Assembly (NCBI RefSeq): GCF_009192735.1
Contig: NZ_VTFU01000004.1
Location: forward strand, 372,001-436,000
Reading direction: 5' to 3'
Origin: Arthrobacter gandavensis
GTDB taxonomy: Bacteria > Actinomycetota > Actinomycetes > Actinomycetales > Micrococcaceae
Length of the DNA: 64,000 nucleotides
Shown: one piece after another, positions 48,330-56,657 of the stretch
Numbering within the stretch: position 1 is the first letter of the stretch
Layout: each line of letters begins with the position of its first letter
Position numbers and translations under genes: made by a program
The notes under the pieces: generated by a model
Told to the model about the DNA's origin: nothing
Database searches by the model: none
The model's input: the letters and a program-made list of their open reading frames with translations, nothing else

Positions 48330-49072
48330 CCGCCGATGCATTCGAGGGCGACTCCGTCGTCAAGGTGAGCGATCTGGTGGCCGGCTACATTCCGGGGGTG
48401 AACATCCTCAACGGCTGCAGCATTGAAGCACGGCGGGGAGAGCTCATCGGAATCATCGGCCCCAACGGCGCCGGCAAGTCCACGCTGCTCAAGGCCATGT
48501 TTGGGCTGGTGAAAGTGCACTCCGGGACCGTTGTGGTCCGGGGGCAGGACATCACCGGACTCAAGGCCAACAAGCTGGTCAGCCGCGGGGTTGGTTTCGT
48601 CCCGCAGAACAACAACGTCTTTTCCTCCCTGACCATCGAGGAAAACCTGCAGATGGGGCTGTACCAGGCGCCCAAGCGGTTTGCGGAACGCTTCGAGTTT
48701 GTCGCCGGGCTTTTCCCCGAGCTGCACAAGCGCCGGGCGCAGCGGGCCGGATCATTGTCCGGCGGTGAACGGCAAATGGTGGCCATGGGCCGGGCGCTGA
48801 TGATGGAACCGGCGGTGCTGCTGCTGGACGAGCCCTCCGCCGGCCTCTCCCCCGTGAAGCAGGATGAGGCGTTCCTGCGCGTGCATGAAATCAACCGCGC
48901 TGGAGTATCGGTGATCATGGTGGAGCAGAACGCCCGCCGCTGCCTGCAGATCTGCGACCGCGCGTACGTGCTGGACCAGGGCCGCGACGCCTATACCGGC
49001 ACGGGGCGGGACCTGATGAAGGATCCCAAGGTCATCCAGCTGTACCTGGGTACGCTCGCCGACACTGCGTAG
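48326..49072 (+). CDS. livF: Branched-chain amino-acid ABC ATPase (LivF type)
   Basis: The 248-residue ATPase carries Walker A GPNGAGKSTLLKAMFG, the LivF-type FVPQNNNVFSSLTIEENL, signature SLSGGERQMVAMGRAL and Walker B AVLLLDEPSAGLSP. It completes the importer with livG. A bidirectional terminator separates it from the convergent binding-protein gene. Confidence 0.96.
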   Translation: MTADAFEGDSVVKVSDLVAGYIPGVNILNGCSIEARRGELIGIIGPNGAGKSTLLKAMFGLVKVHSGTVVVRGQDITGLKANKLVSRGVGFVPQNNNVFSSLTIEENLQMGLYQAPKRFAERFEFVAGLFPELHKRRAQRAGSLSGGERQMVAMGRALMMEPAVLLLDEPSAGLSPVKQDEAFLRVHEINRAGVSVIMVEQNARRCLQICDRAYVLDQGRDAYTGTGRDLMKDPKVIQLYLGTLADTA

Positions 49073-49095
49073 CAAATAAGCCGGCAGGACCGACC

Positions 49096-49135
49096 AAGAG
49101 AGCAGCCCCCGCCGGATGGCGGGGGCTGCTCTCTT
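49096..49135. terminator. Bidirectional terminator (livF / liv binding protein)
   Basis: AAGAGAGCAGCCCCCGC pairs perfectly with GCGGGGGCTGCTCTCTT around six bases, between convergent genes. Confidence 0.9.
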
Positions 49136-49162
49136 AGGTGGAGCTGTGGTTGCTGCCGGAGC

Positions 49163-50560
49163 CTAGAGCTTGCCCGATTCCGAGCGGCTCGGCAGCGGCG
49201 TGTTCTCGGCGTCGAACTGGTAGATGCCGATGAAGGCCTCTGTCGGGTCGCCGTTCTCATCGAAGGTGATCGGTCCGGAGTAACCGTCATAGTCGATGTC
49301 ACCGCCACCGCGCAGGATCGTGACGCAGCCTGCGAAGTCGAAGCACTTCTCGCCCTCAGCCGACACACCCTGCAGTTCAGCCGCGATGGCCGTTCCGTCG
49401 GTGCTGCCCGCAGCTTCGGCGGCGAGTGCCGTCAGGGTGACGGCGTCATAGCTTTCGCCCGCGTAGGACCAGTCCTTGAGGGCCGGGTCAATGGCCAGCA
49501 GCGACTCCTTGAAGGCGTCCGAAGCGAACGGGCCGGGGATCGTTCCCTGGGCTCCTTCGAGGGTTCCCGGATCGAGATCCTCGCTGTAATCCGAGGTGTT
49601 GCCGTCCACGAAGAACATCTGTGTGGGGTCAACTCCCTTGGCGGTCAGCAGCGGAACGATGCTGGTGGCCTGCTGGAAGCTGATGACGACAATCGCGTCA
49701 GGCTTGGAGGCGACGACGGAGTCCACCTGGCTGCTGAACTGCGACTCCCCCTCGTTGAACATCTCTTCGGCAATGATCTGGCCGCCGGCCGATTCCACCG
49801 ATCCCCGGATGTTGCTTGCCAGCCCGGTACCGTAGGCATCGTTCAGGACGATCATCCCGACGGTCTGGGCACCGCAGCCAATAATGTAATTGCCGAGGGT
49901 GCGTCCCTGCAGCACATCGGAGGGAGCGGTGCGCCAGTACAGGCCGTTGTCATCCCAAGTGGTGAAGTCCGGAGAAGTGTTGGCCGGAGAGAACTGGATG
50001 ACACCGGCACCGGTGATCTGGCCAATGACGGTCTTGGAAACGCCAGAGGACGCGGCTCCGATAATGGCGCTGACGTTCTGGCTCAACAGGTCCGTCACGG
50101 ACTGGGTGGCGATGTCGGTGGTGGTGTCGCCGGAGTCACGGTGGACGATCTCCACCGGCTGTCCCAGCACGCCGCCGGCGGCGTTAATGTCCTGGACGGC
50201 GAGATTGGTGCCTGCGATTTCCGGCGGGCCGAGGAATGCGAGTTCACCCGTGGTGGGCAGCAGCGTCCCGACCTTCAGCGGCGTGTCAGTGGTGCCGGTG
50301 GAGGCGGGCACTGCCGAGGGGTCGCCCTTTTCGCCCGGGTCCTTGCCCTTGCCGCCTTCGTTCGGCGGGCAGGAGACGCCGCCGGCGCTTGCGGGCGTCG
50401 ATGCTGATTGCGTTCCCGTCGATTCCGATGCGGGAGTGTCGGAATCCCCGCTGCAGCCGGAGGCAAACAGTGCCAGGCCCAGTCCCACTGCAGCGATTTT
50501 TGCCACCCGGCTGTAACCGTCCCCCAGGCCAAGGCGGCTCGTGGTGCGTAGTGCAGTCAT
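49163..50560 (-). CDS. Branched-chain amino-acid-type ABC substrate-binding lipoprotein
   Basis: The 465-residue protein has a lipobox at FASGC near residue 35, a Ser/Thr/Pro linker, then a periplasmic-binding type I fold: LKVGTLLPTTGELAFLGPPE, GAASSGVSKTVIGQITGAG, TVGMIVLNDAYGTGLASNIR. It most likely supplies the LivHMGF channel convergent with it. Ligand identity (amino acids, urea or other amides) is open. It has its own control region with a GTTAC-N6-GTAAC dyad. Confidence 0.92.
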   Translation of the reverse strand: MTALRTTSRLGLGDGYSRVAKIAAVGLGLALFASGCSGDSDTPASESTGTQSASTPASAGGVSCPPNEGGKGKDPGEKGDPSAVPASTGTTDTPLKVGTLLPTTGELAFLGPPEIAGTNLAVQDINAAGGVLGQPVEIVHRDSGDTTTDIATQSVTDLLSQNVSAIIGAASSGVSKTVIGQITGAGVIQFSPANTSPDFTTWDDNGLYWRTAPSDVLQGRTLGNYIIGCGAQTVGMIVLNDAYGTGLASNIRGSVESAGGQIIAEEMFNEGESQFSSQVDSVVASKPDAIVVISFQQATSIVPLLTAKGVDPTQMFFVDGNTSDYSEDLDPGTLEGAQGTIPGPFASDAFKESLLAIDPALKDWSYAGESYDAVTLTALAAEAAGSTDGTAIAAELQGVSAEGEKCFDFAGCVTILRGGGDIDYDGYSGPITFDENGDPTEAFIGIYQFDAENTPLPSRSESGKL

Positions 50561-50666
50561 AGAATTTTCTCCCCGATCGAAAGGCGGAGGCCTTTGATGC
50601 TGTTACCAGGTGTTCCTGATTAGAAGAAAAGCTAGTTGAATAATGAGTCAAACATAAGGGCCTTGG

Positions 50667-50682
50667 GTTACGTCCTTGTAAC
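50667..50682. promoter_or_regulatory. GlnR-like dyad upstream of the liv binding-protein gene
   Basis: GTTAC-GTCCTT-GTAAC is a perfect inverted repeat with six bases between arms and fits the actinobacterial GlnR box (AC-N9-AC). It lies about 105 bases before the start. MtrA-type sites also contain GTAAC, so the regulator is uncertain. Confidence 0.45.
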
Positions 50683-50690
50683 ACTCATCA

Positions 50691-50722
50691 CGTTCCGGTG
50701 CACCCCCACTTGCACCGGAACG
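50691..50722 (-). terminator. Hairpin 3' of rbsD
   Basis: CGTTCCGGTGCA pairs perfectly with TGCACCGGAACG around eight bases, 10 bases after the rbsD stop. No T tract follows, which is usual in GC-rich actinobacteria. Confidence 0.8.
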
Positions 50723-50732
50723 ATGGTGCGGG

Positions 50733-51116
50733 TTAGAAGCTCACTCCGCAGCGCAGGATGACGTTGGCAAAGGGAGTGGCCTCCCCCGTCCGCACGATCA
50801 GCCGCACGGACGGGAGCATGGCCTTGAACTCCTCATGGGTTACCGTCTCCGGGCTCAGCTCCACTGCCTGGAGCCTTCGCTCGACGGCGGTGCCGCCGGC
50901 TTCCTCAGCCATCACCGACCCTTCCACCACGATCTCAGCCAGCAGCGCGTCAAGCACATCGGCGAAGGACGGAATGCCCTGGACAAGGGCCAGGTCGACT
51001 GCTTCGACGCCGTCGGGGATCGGAAGCCCGCAGTCGGCAATGACTACGAGGTGACCGTGGCCCAGTCGGCCGATGGCCGCGTTCAGGGGCGCGTTGAGGA
51101 TGCCGGTTTTTTTCAC
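50733..51116 (-). CDS. rbsD: D-ribose pyranase
   Basis: The 127-residue enzyme converts ribopyranose to ribofuranose before phosphorylation. The catalytic histidine is at position 20 in AIGRLGHGHLVVIADCGLPI, and the C-terminus ANVILRCGVSF is typical. It starts with GTGA overlapping the rbsB stop. It is the last gene of the ribose operon. Confidence 0.95.
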   Translation of the reverse strand: MKKTGILNAPLNAAIGRLGHGHLVVIADCGLPIPDGVEAVDLALVQGIPSFADVLDALLAEIVVEGSVMAEEAGGTAVERRLQAVELSPETVTHEEFKAMLPSVRLIVRTGEATPFANVILRCGVSF

Positions 51117-52054
51117 GAGGCGAAATCAGCCACGTTGTCTGCGTTCACGGTGGTCACCGGAACCGGGATGGTGGCTTCAACGGTTTCGCCGTCGAGCAGC
51201 TGGGCGAGGACCTCCACGGAGCGCTTGCCCAGTTCCGCGGGCTGCTGGGCAATGGTGGCCGTCATGGTGCCGTTCTGGATGGCGGTGAAGCCGCCCTCAG
51301 TGCCGTCAAACCCCACAACGCTGACCTCGGTGCCGGCGCGGCTGCCGAGGGCCTGGATGGCGCCCAGTGCCATTTCGTCGTTTTCGGCGAAGATGCCGGT
51401 CACACCGGGGTTGGCCTGCAGCAAGTTGGTTGCCACGTTCAGGGCTTCCGCGCGGTCAAAGTTGGCGGTCTGCTGAGCTGCGATCTTGATGCCCGGGTAA
51501 GCCTTGATGCCTTCGGCGAAACCGGCGCCGCGGTCGCGGCTGGCGGAGGTGCCGGCGACTCCCTGCAGGATGATGATTTCGCCTTCCCCGCCCATGGCCT
51601 TGGCAAGCTCGTCGGCGGCCTGGCGGCCGCCGGCCTTGTTGTCGCTGGAGACCAGCGACTGGACCTCTGCTCCGTTGACCGTGCGGTCCACAGCCACCAC
51701 CGGAGTTTCAGCGCTCAGCAGCGGGCTGATGGAGGCGGCGGCGGCGTCGGAGTCCACCGGGTTAATGATGACGCCTTCGGTGCCGGAGGTGGCCGCCGTC
51801 GCCAGCTGGTTGGTCTGGTTGGCGGAGTCGTTCTGGGCGTCCAGGACGTCCAGCTCCAGTCCGGCCGACTCGGCGGCTTCCTGCGCACCGTCACGCAGTT
51901 CAACGAAGAAGGGGTTGTTCAGGGTGGAGACAGCCAGCGTGACGGTTCCGCCGGTGGCTGCGGCGTCGTCGCCCCGGTTGCATGCTGTTGCGGTCAGCAG
52001 CAGGCCGAGGGACACGGTGACGGCCGCGGTCTTGCGGGCAGAGGAGAACTTCAT
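51113..52054 (-). CDS. rbsB: Ribose ABC transporter substrate-binding lipoprotein
   Basis: The 313-residue protein has a lipobox TATAC near residue 25 and a mature part similar to RbsB: VTLAVSTLNNPFFVELRDGA, VIINPVDSDAAAASISPLL, AVDRTVNGAEVQSLVSSDN, and IFAENDEMALGAIQAL. It delivers ribose to RbsAC. A 54-base gap with GGAAAT-like spacing separates it from rbsC. Confidence 0.96.
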   Translation of the reverse strand: MKFSSARKTAAVTVSLGLLLTATACNRGDDAAATGGTVTLAVSTLNNPFFVELRDGAQEAAESAGLELDVLDAQNDSANQTNQLATAATSGTEGVIINPVDSDAAAASISPLLSAETPVVAVDRTVNGAEVQSLVSSDNKAGGRQAADELAKAMGGEGEIIILQGVAGTSASRDRGAGFAEGIKAYPGIKIAAQQTANFDRAEALNVATNLLQANPGVTGIFAENDEMALGAIQALGSRAGTEVSVVGFDGTEGGFTAIQNGTMTATIAQQPAELGKRSVEVLAQLLDGETVEATIPVPVTTVNADNVADFAS

Positions 52055-52108
52055 TGTTATTTCCTTTTGGTGAGGTGATGCGGTGGAGAGGGTAGTGGGT
52101 GGAGCTGG

Positions 52109-53107
52109 TTAATGGGTGGAGTTTTTCCGGCGCAGCGCGTCGGCGCCCACGGCGAGGGCAATGACCAGGCCGATGACGACCTGCTGCCAGAACGAGGAGA
52201 CGTTCAGCAGGTTCAGGCCGTTGCGGATGACGACGAGGACCAGGGCACCGATGAGGGTTCCGCTGATGCGTCCGACGCCGCCGGCAAGGGATGCTCCGCC
52301 GATGACGACGGCGGCAATGGCGTCCAGCTCGTAGCCGGAGGCTGCCTGGGGCTGGGCGGAATCGAGGCGTCCGGACAACAGCAGGCCGGCCAGCGCGGCG
52401 AAGAGGCCGGACAGGGCGAACACGGTGACCAGGACCCGGCGCACCGGGATGCCCGACAGGCGTGCGGCTTCGGTGTTGCCGCCCACGGCGTACATGTACC
52501 GGCCGATCACGGTGTAGTTCAGGATCAGCGCGGCGGCGATTCCGGCAAGCACCAGCACCACGATGGGCATCGGGATCGGGCCCAGGTCTCCGCCAAGGAA
52601 GGACACTTCATCGGCGGTGGCGATGGGCCGGCCGTCGGAGAGGACCAGCGTCAGGCCGCGGGCAACGCTGAGCATGGCCAGCGTGGCAATGAAGGAGGGC
52701 AGCCGGCCGTAGGCGACGGCAAAGCCGCTGACCGCACCGCTGAGTGCGCCGATCAGGAGCCCTCCCACCAGTGCCAGCCAGCCGGGCATGTTTCCCTGCG
52801 AGAACATCCACGCCGATCCCATGGCCGACAAGGCCGCGACCGAGCCCACCGAGAGGTCGATTCCGGCGGCAACGATCACGAAAGTCATGCCGAAGGCCAG
52901 GACGGCAATCACCGAGGCCTGGATGCCGATGTTCAGCAGGTTGGGGCCGGTGAGGAAGTCAGGAGTGGCGATGAAGAGCGCCAGGCCCAGCACCACCAGT
53001 CCCACCAGTGCTCCATTGTCGGCGAGGAACTTCTTTGTCCGCGCCCGGGTGTCCGGTGCCTGCTTGCGCGTAACCGTTTCCGGTGTCTGCACCGCTGCCT
53101 TGTTCAT
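52109..53107 (-). CDS. rbsC: Ribose ABC transporter permease
   Basis: The 332-residue permease has about nine helices and the family motifs [40 protein letters not shown] and [20 protein letters not shown]. The N-terminal 25 residues are polar. It overlaps rbsA by ATGA and transports ribose with RbsA and RbsB. Confidence 0.97.
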   Translation of the reverse strand: MNKAAVQTPETVTRKQAPDTRARTKKFLADNGALVGLVVLGLALFIATPDFLTGPNLLNIGIQASVIAVLAFGMTFVIVAAGIDLSVGSVAALSAMGSAWMFSQGNMPGWLALVGGLLIGALSGAVSGFAVAYGRLPSFIATLAMLSVARGLTLVLSDGRPIATADEVSFLGGDLGPIPMPIVVLVLAGIAAALILNYTVIGRYMYAVGGNTEAARLSGIPVRRVLVTVFALSGLFAALAGLLLSGRLDSAQPQAASGYELDAIAAVVIGGASLAGGVGRISGTLIGALVLVVIRNGLNLLNVSSFWQQVVIGLVIALAVGADALRRKNSTH

Positions 53108-54636
53108 GATCCGTCCTTCATCAGTTGATCTTCCTGGTCACGCTGTACGTCCCGAACCGCCAGTGACATCACGGCGTCCTGGGTGGCGCCGTCGGCGTCG
53201 AGTTCACCGGCAATGTGTCCGCCGCTCATCACGAGGATCCGGTCGCTCATGCCCAAGACCTCAGGCAGTTCGCTGGACACCATGACGACGGCGCCGCCGG
53301 CGGCCGTGATCGCATTGATCAGTTCGTAAATTTCCACCTTGGCGCCGACGTCGACGCCGCGGGTGGGCTCATCGAGCAGCAGCACCGTGGACCCGGCCAC
53401 GATCCAGCGGGCAAAAACGGCTTTTTGCTGGTTTCCGCCGGACAGTGATCCGACGGCCTGGTCCAGGCTGTGCATGCGGATCCTCAGCCGTTCCGCCACT
53501 TCTTCGGCCCGTTTCCGCTGCCCGGCAAAGTCCACGACTCCGGCCCTGGCCGTGGCGGCGAGGGTGGCGTAACCGATGTTGTCGTTGACCGCTGCCCCGA
53601 GCACCAGGCCCTGGACTTTCCGGTCTTCGGGCACATGGCCGACGCCGGCACGGATGGCCGCGCCAATGTCGGCTTTCGGCAACTGCTTTCCGCGGACACT
53701 GACGACGCCGGAGGCATAGGAGTCCGCACCGGCGATGGCCCGCACCACCTCGGTGCGGCCCGCTCCCATCAGTCCGGCGAGTGACACCACTTCGCCGGCG
53801 GCAACGGAGAAGGACACATCGTGGATCAGGCCCTTCATGGACAGGCCGCGGACTTCCAGCAGAGTGTCCGCCGGTCCGGTGAACTCGCGGCGGCGCGGGA
53901 ACTGCTGGTCAATATCGCGGCCGACCATCAGGCGGACAAGTTCATCTTCATGCGTGTCCGCCGGAACCTCAGCGATGAACTTACCGTCCCGCAGCACGGA
54001 CACCGAATCACCGATGGCGGCAATCTCATCCAGGTGGTGGGAGATGAACACCATGCCCACGCCCTTTCGGCGCAGATCCTCAACGACCGCGAACAGAGCG
54101 GCAATCTCGCGGTTGGTCAGGGCCGCCGTGGGTTCGTCCAGGATCAGCATCCGGGCGTTCTGGCTCAGCGCCTTGGCAATTTCCACCAGCTGCTGGCGGG
54201 CAATGCCAAGTTCCCCCACCGGCTGGTCCAGGTCCACGTCCAGGCCGATCAGGTTCAGCGCGGCGCGGGCACGGGACTTCATGGCACGGCGGTCCACCAG
54301 CCCGTATTTGCGCGGCATCCGCCCCAGGCAGATGTTCTCCGCCACGCTCATGGAACCCACCAGGTTCAGTTCCTGGTGGATGGTCGCAATACCCAGGGCC
54401 TCGGCAGCCTTGGTGTCCGGCAGCGTTACCGGCTTGCCGTCCACGAGGATGCGTCCGCCGTCGGGCTGGTAGACGCCGGACATCATTTTGATGAGCGTGG
54501 ATTTACCGGCGCCATTTTCGCCCAGGAGCACCTGGACCTTGCCCGGACGCACGTGGACGGTAACGCCGTCGATCACCGTGACCGGACCAAAGGATTTGCT
54601 GACGCCTTCGAGCGTCAGGATGGGGGTCTCGCTCAT
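53104..54636 (-). CDS. rbsA: Ribose ABC transporter ATPase (two-domain)
   Basis: The 510-residue protein has two ABC domains. The first has Walker A GENGAGKSTLIKMMSG and signature LGIARQQLVEIAKAL with Walker B MLILDEPTAALT. The second has GLMGAGRTEVVRAIAG, LSGGNQQKAVFARW and VLLLDEPTRGVDVGAK; its nucleotide site is degenerate, as in other RbsA proteins. It overlaps both neighbours by ATGA. Confidence 0.97.
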   Translation of the reverse strand: MSETPILTLEGVSKSFGPVTVIDGVTVHVRPGKVQVLLGENGAGKSTLIKMMSGVYQPDGGRILVDGKPVTLPDTKAAEALGIATIHQELNLVGSMSVAENICLGRMPRKYGLVDRRAMKSRARAALNLIGLDVDLDQPVGELGIARQQLVEIAKALSQNARMLILDEPTAALTNREIAALFAVVEDLRRKGVGMVFISHHLDEIAAIGDSVSVLRDGKFIAEVPADTHEDELVRLMVGRDIDQQFPRRREFTGPADTLLEVRGLSMKGLIHDVSFSVAAGEVVSLAGLMGAGRTEVVRAIAGADSYASGVVSVRGKQLPKADIGAAIRAGVGHVPEDRKVQGLVLGAAVNDNIGYATLAATARAGVVDFAGQRKRAEEVAERLRIRMHSLDQAVGSLSGGNQQKAVFARWIVAGSTVLLLDEPTRGVDVGAKVEIYELINAITAAGGAVVMVSSELPEVLGMSDRILVMSGGHIAGELDADGATQDAVMSLAVRDVQRDQEDQLMKDGS

Positions 54637-55649
54637 GCTGGGTTTCCTTCCGGAAGGGACGGGGTGGAGCCGCGGATGATGAGCCTGCTCGGGAGCACCA
54701 CGGATTCCGGGGACTCGCCGGAGATCTCCGCGATCAGCAGGTCAACGGCCACGCGTCCCATGGCGTGCACGTCATGGGCTATAACGGTCAGCGCCGGGTT
54801 CAGCAGTGTGAAGGCTTCAATGTCGTCGTAGGCAACGAAGGCAATGTCGGCACCGATGTCCAGGCCGCGGTCGTTGCACACGCCGACCGCGCCGATGCTC
54901 ATCAGGCTGTCGGCGGCAAGCAGTGCGGTGGGAGGGACGGGAAGGTCCAGCAGCAGGCCCGCACCGGCGGCGCCGCTGGCGGACTGGAAGTCACCGAAGT
55001 ACACGAGTTCGACGTCGTCATCCGCCCCTGTTTCGGCGACGGCGGCGCGGAAGGCCTGCAGCCGTTCGCGGCCGGTTGACGTGGACTGCGGGCCGGCGAT
55101 GTAGCCGATGCGGCGGTGGCCAAGCTCGGTGAGGTGGCGGACGGCGTCGGTGATGCCCCCGGCGTTGTCGGCCGTGACGCCGGCGACTGACGCGCCGTCG
55201 ACCACGCGGTCCACGAACACCGTGGGCACCTCGCCGGCCAGGAGGGACGTCAGGCTGCTGGCCTCCCCCTGCGGTGCGGCAATCAGGCCGTCCACGCGCT
55301 GGGAGAGCATGACGTCGAGGTAGCGTTCCTGCTGCTCCTGGCTTTCATTGGCGTTGCCAAAAAGTGTCAGGTACTGGAACTCACTGGCACGCTGCTCGAC
55401 GGCGTGGGCCAGGTCTGCGAAGAAGGGGTTACGGATATCGGGCAGCAGCAGGCCGATGGTCTGGGTGCTGGTCTTGCGCAGCGAACGGGCCTGGGCATTG
55501 GGACGGAACCCGAGTTCGGCGGCCGCTTCCCGGACCGCCTGCCGGGCGTCCTCCGACGTGGCGGAGTGCCCGGAGAGCACGCGCGACGCGGTGGCTGCCG
55601 AGACGCCGGCTTTCCTCGCCACGTCTTTGATCGTCGTTGACCGCACCAT
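54633..55649 (-). CDS. rbsR: LacI-family repressor of the ribose operon
   Basis: The 338-residue regulator has an N-terminal helix-turn-helix (TTIKDVARKAGVSAATASRV, LSGHSATSEDARQAV) and a sugar-binding domain (IGLLLPDIRNPFFADLAHAV). The start is taken as ATG 55649; an upstream in-frame ATG at 55694 lies in the operator itself. It is the first gene of rbsRACBD and probably represses its own operon until ribose binds. No ribokinase gene is present nearby. Confidence 0.94.
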   Translation of the reverse strand: MVRSTTIKDVARKAGVSAATASRVLSGHSATSEDARQAVREAAAELGFRPNAQARSLRKTSTQTIGLLLPDIRNPFFADLAHAVEQRASEFQYLTLFGNANESQEQQERYLDVMLSQRVDGLIAAPQGEASSLTSLLAGEVPTVFVDRVVDGASVAGVTADNAGGITDAVRHLTELGHRRIGYIAGPQSTSTGRERLQAFRAAVAETGADDDVELVYFGDFQSASGAAGAGLLLDLPVPPTALLAADSLMSIGAVGVCNDRGLDIGADIAFVAYDDIEAFTLLNPALTVIAHDVHAMGRVAVDLLIAEISGESPESVVLPSRLIIRGSTPSLPEGNPA

Positions 55650-55665
55650 GCTCCCTACACCGTTG

Positions 55666-55693
55666 TGGAATCGATTCCATGGAATCGATTCCA
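55666..55693. promoter_or_regulatory. Tandem LacI-type operators of the rbs operon
   Basis: The perfect 14-bp palindrome TGGAATCGATTCCA occurs twice back to back. Both copies lie just downstream of the predicted promoter and 17 bases before the rbsR start, at about +1 to +28, where a bound repressor would block transcription. Confidence 0.88.
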
Positions 55694-55722
55694 AGTATGG
55701 GCTAGATCATGCTGCTGGTCAA
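55694..55722 (-). promoter_or_regulatory. rbs operon promoter
   Basis: On the minus strand TTGACC (55717-55722) and CATACT (55694-55699) are 17 bases apart, immediately upstream of the tandem operators. Confidence 0.55.
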
Positions 55723-55810
55723 AACGGGGCTGTGGCGGGGCCCTGGCCGACGTCGCCGGCGGGCATCCAGAGGCCCGCCGGGTGGCATGGTTGCGGAGGT
55801 CAAGCGGAGG

Positions 55811-56077
55811 TTAAACCGGGATAACGTCCCAGTCGGAGGCGCCGTCCCACCGGACGTAGAGATCCTTCGGCATAGCCGCTCCCCCACCGTGGTACAGGTG
55901 AAACTCCACCGCCTCGCCGTCCGCAAGGTCCATGCCGGCAGGCAGGTTTTTGGTGTTGACACCCACCCGTGAGCCGTCCACCACCACATTGGCGAGCTCA
56001 TGCCCGCTGACGTTGCGGAGCACGTAGGTGTCCTTGGCCGGGTTTTCGAGTCTCAGGGCATTGCTCATGGTGCCCAT
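55811..56077 (-). CDS. Small beta-rich protein, unknown
   Basis: This 88-residue protein (79-85 residues if a later ATG such as 56068 is used) reads LRLENPAKDTYVLRNVSGHE, then VVVDGSRVGVNTKNLPAG and VEFHLYHGGGAAMPKDLYVR. Alternating hydrophobics suggest a compact beta sandwich with no signal or helix. I do not recognise the family. It stands alone between rbsR and the plus-strand small gene, with weak ribosome-binding signals. Confidence 0.6.
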   Translation of the reverse strand: MGTMSNALRLENPAKDTYVLRNVSGHELANVVVDGSRVGVNTKNLPAGMDLADGEAVEFHLYHGGGAAMPKDLYVRWDGASDWDVIPV

Positions 56078-56205
56078 GCTACTGACGGGCAGCCGCATGC
56101 CGGAACCCCGCAGGCGTTGCGGAGCGGCCTGCACGCGCGGAATAGGGCGGTGGGATAACCGGCCCGCGCGCCCATCCCCGCGGCTGGGCGGAACGAATAA
56201 CAACC

Positions 56206-56508
56206 ATGATCGAGCAGAGTCATCGTCAGCAGACCGAGCGTCCCCTGCGGGAATTTTCCGGAACCTACGGCGGCTTTTACCTGCTGCCCGGAGAAGCATG
56301 GGGTGTCTCGGTTGCTGAGGACGGAACGCCGCATGCCCGCTGCTGTTCCTGCCCCTGGGAGTACGAGGCCGCCACGGAGGAGGAAGCCGTAAAGCTGGTC
56401 AACTCGCATCTGCGGGTGGCGCATCCGGACGAACCGGGCGTGGTGAATCCGCGTCGGGAACCGGCAGTACCCCAGGTCGGACTCGAACCGACAACACATG
56501 GATTTTAA
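56206..56508 (+). CDS. Small cysteine-containing protein, unknown; 3' end antisense to a tRNA
   Basis: The 100-residue protein has a plausible folded core, TYGGFYLLPGEAWGVSVAED, CCSCPWEYEAATEEEAVKLV and NSHLRVAHPDEP, with three cysteines and a histidine that could bind a metal. The last 13 residues are read across the antisense strand of the tRNA gene and are probably not functional. I do not recognise a family. It could act as a small zinc-ribbon-like protein, but this is speculative. Confidence 0.55.
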   Translation: MIEQSHRQQTERPLREFSGTYGGFYLLPGEAWGVSVAEDGTPHARCCSCPWEYEAATEEEAVKLVNSHLRVAHPDEPGVVNPRREPAVPQVGLEPTTHGF

Positions 56509-56540
56509 GTCCACTGCCTCTGCCATTGGGCTACTGGGGC
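56468..56540 (-). tRNA. tRNA with UAA anticodon (Leu by anticodon), class I fold
   Basis: The 73-base sequence folds as a full cloverleaf. The acceptor GCCCCAG pairs with CTGGGGT, the anticodon stem GTGGA pairs with TCCAT around loop CTTAAAA (anticodon UAA), and the T arm is GTCGG-TTCGAGT-CCGAC. The discriminator is A73, and CCA is not encoded. The variable region is only five bases, whereas bacterial tRNA-Leu normally has a long variable arm. It reads UUA codons by anticodon. Confidence 0.88.
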
Positions 56541-56595
56541 GGAAGCGCAAGGCTTCTGGTCAAGCCTACTGGACGCCGGACCAGGGCAGAAAAAC

Positions 56596-56630
56596 GACGG
56601 CGGCCCCTCCCACAGGGAGGAACCGCCGTC
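56596..56630 (-). terminator. ndh terminator
   Basis: GACGGCGG pairs with CCGCCGTC and CCTCCC with GGGAGG around ACA, with small internal mismatches. On the minus strand GTTTT follows. It lies 28 bases after the ndh stop. Confidence 0.8.
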
Positions 56631-56657
56631 ATACGCGTGCCGCAGGGGGCCGGAAGC

